Origin: Granulicella paludicola
GTDB lineage: Bacteria > Acidobacteriota > Terriglobia > Terriglobales > Acidobacteriaceae
Assembly: GCF_025685545.1 (NCBI RefSeq)
Contig: NZ_JAGSYC010000020.1
Location: forward strand, 248,001 to 312,000
Direction of reading: 5' to 3'
DNA length: 64,000 bases
Part shown: in pieces, positions 63,766 to 64,000 of the stretch
Numbering within the stretch: position 1 is the stretch's first letter
Layout: each line of letters begins with the position of its first letter
The notes under the pieces: generated by a model
Told to the model about the DNA's origin: nothing
The model's input: only the letters and a program-made list of their open reading frames with translations
The model's database searches: none
Translations under genes and position numbers: made by a program

Positions 63766-64000
63766 ATGAAGGGTCGAGCGAAGAGAACATTTGGATTGGC
63801 TTTGATGCTGGCCTGTGGCGGTCTCAGCCTTTGGGCGCAGGCACCTGCGGCGGAGACGAAGCTGCCTGTTTATGAGGTATCGACGGTGAAACCAAACAAC
63901 ACGGCGAGTGGATCGACGACGATCAGCATTGACGATGGGTTGCTGAAGGCGACCAACGTTTCCATCAAGATGATGATCGATGCGGGCTATGGCATCAAGC
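63766..64000 (+). CDS. Third TIGR03435 family protein, N-terminal part (3' end outside window)
   Basis: A frame from ATG 63766 open to the window end. GAGGA lies about eight bases upstream. The product has a signal peptide (FGLALMLACGGLSLWAQ), then LPVYEVSTVKPNNTASGSTT, the same family start as its two neighbours. It shows that the cluster continues beyond the window. Confidence 0.75.
   Translation, partial: MKGRAKRTFGLALMLACGGLSLWAQAPAAETKLPVYEVSTVKPNNTASGSTTISIDDGLLKATNVSIKMMIDAGYGIK

Overview
The window looks like part of the chromosome of a soil Acidobacteriota, most likely Terriglobia (Granulicella, Terriglobus or Edaphobacter type). The evidence is the gene content: tandem TIGR03435-type proteins, a VWFA-related acidobacterial protein, a very large Oar-like TonB-dependent receptor with a carboxypeptidase-regulatory N-terminus, NHL/Ig-like surface proteins, many secreted peptidases, and short hairpin repeats between genes. 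The DNA is GC-rich, so long antisense shadow reading frames are common. I found no rRNA, tRNA, CRISPR array, insertion sequence or prophage gene.

Layout: 1-0.9 kb, the 3' end of ligA. 0.9-9.5 kb, an M61 peptidase, a secreted unknown protein behind a perfect palindromic operator, a TetR regulator, an amino-acid permease and a large lipoprotein. 9.7-19.1 kb, a complete phosphate locus: phoB, phoR, a porin, pstS-pstC-pstA-pstB and phoU. Three of its promoters share a PHO-box-like 11-bp direct repeat. 19.1-31.6 kb, carbohydrate-acid catabolism: an amidohydrolase, an IclR regulator, an FAH hydrolase, an L-fuconate dehydratase, a divergent SDR dehydrogenase, an aldose epimerase and a cupin. These are followed by four consecutive genes with Tat-type signals (two Gfo/Idh/MocA oxidoreductases, a TIM-barrel isomerase and a sulfatase). 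Together they suggest oxidative, non-phosphorylating breakdown of L-fucose or a related sugar, perhaps from a sulfated polysaccharide.

31.7-35.7 kb, a propeller-type sensor kinase, a NarL-type regulator and a small secreted protein in one operon. 36-42.2 kb, an NHL/Ig surface protein and an Oar-like TonB receptor. 42.3-48.2 kb, an S1/P1 nuclease, a VWFA-related protein, an M1 aminopeptidase and a gluzincin-type protease. 48.2-56.4 kb, a LacI regulator divergent from a GH5-like hydrolase, glpK-glpD, and an operon of a 34-residue membrane microprotein, a DMT-type sugar transporter and a second LacI regulator.

57.1-61.5 kb, a TrhO-type rhodanese and an apparent inositol locus: myo-inositol oxygenase (with a LacI-type operator and promoter), an IolB-family isomerase and a secreted PI-PLC-like enzyme. 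61.7-64 kb, three tandem TIGR03435 genes, the last cut by the window edge.

Two layers of non-coding structure stand out. One is a family of small hairpin repeats (left flank GCAGAT or GCAGGT, a variable palindrome, right flank ATGACA) with about a dozen copies. The other is a pair of related elements of about 235-260 bp at 2956-3214 and 56371-56604.
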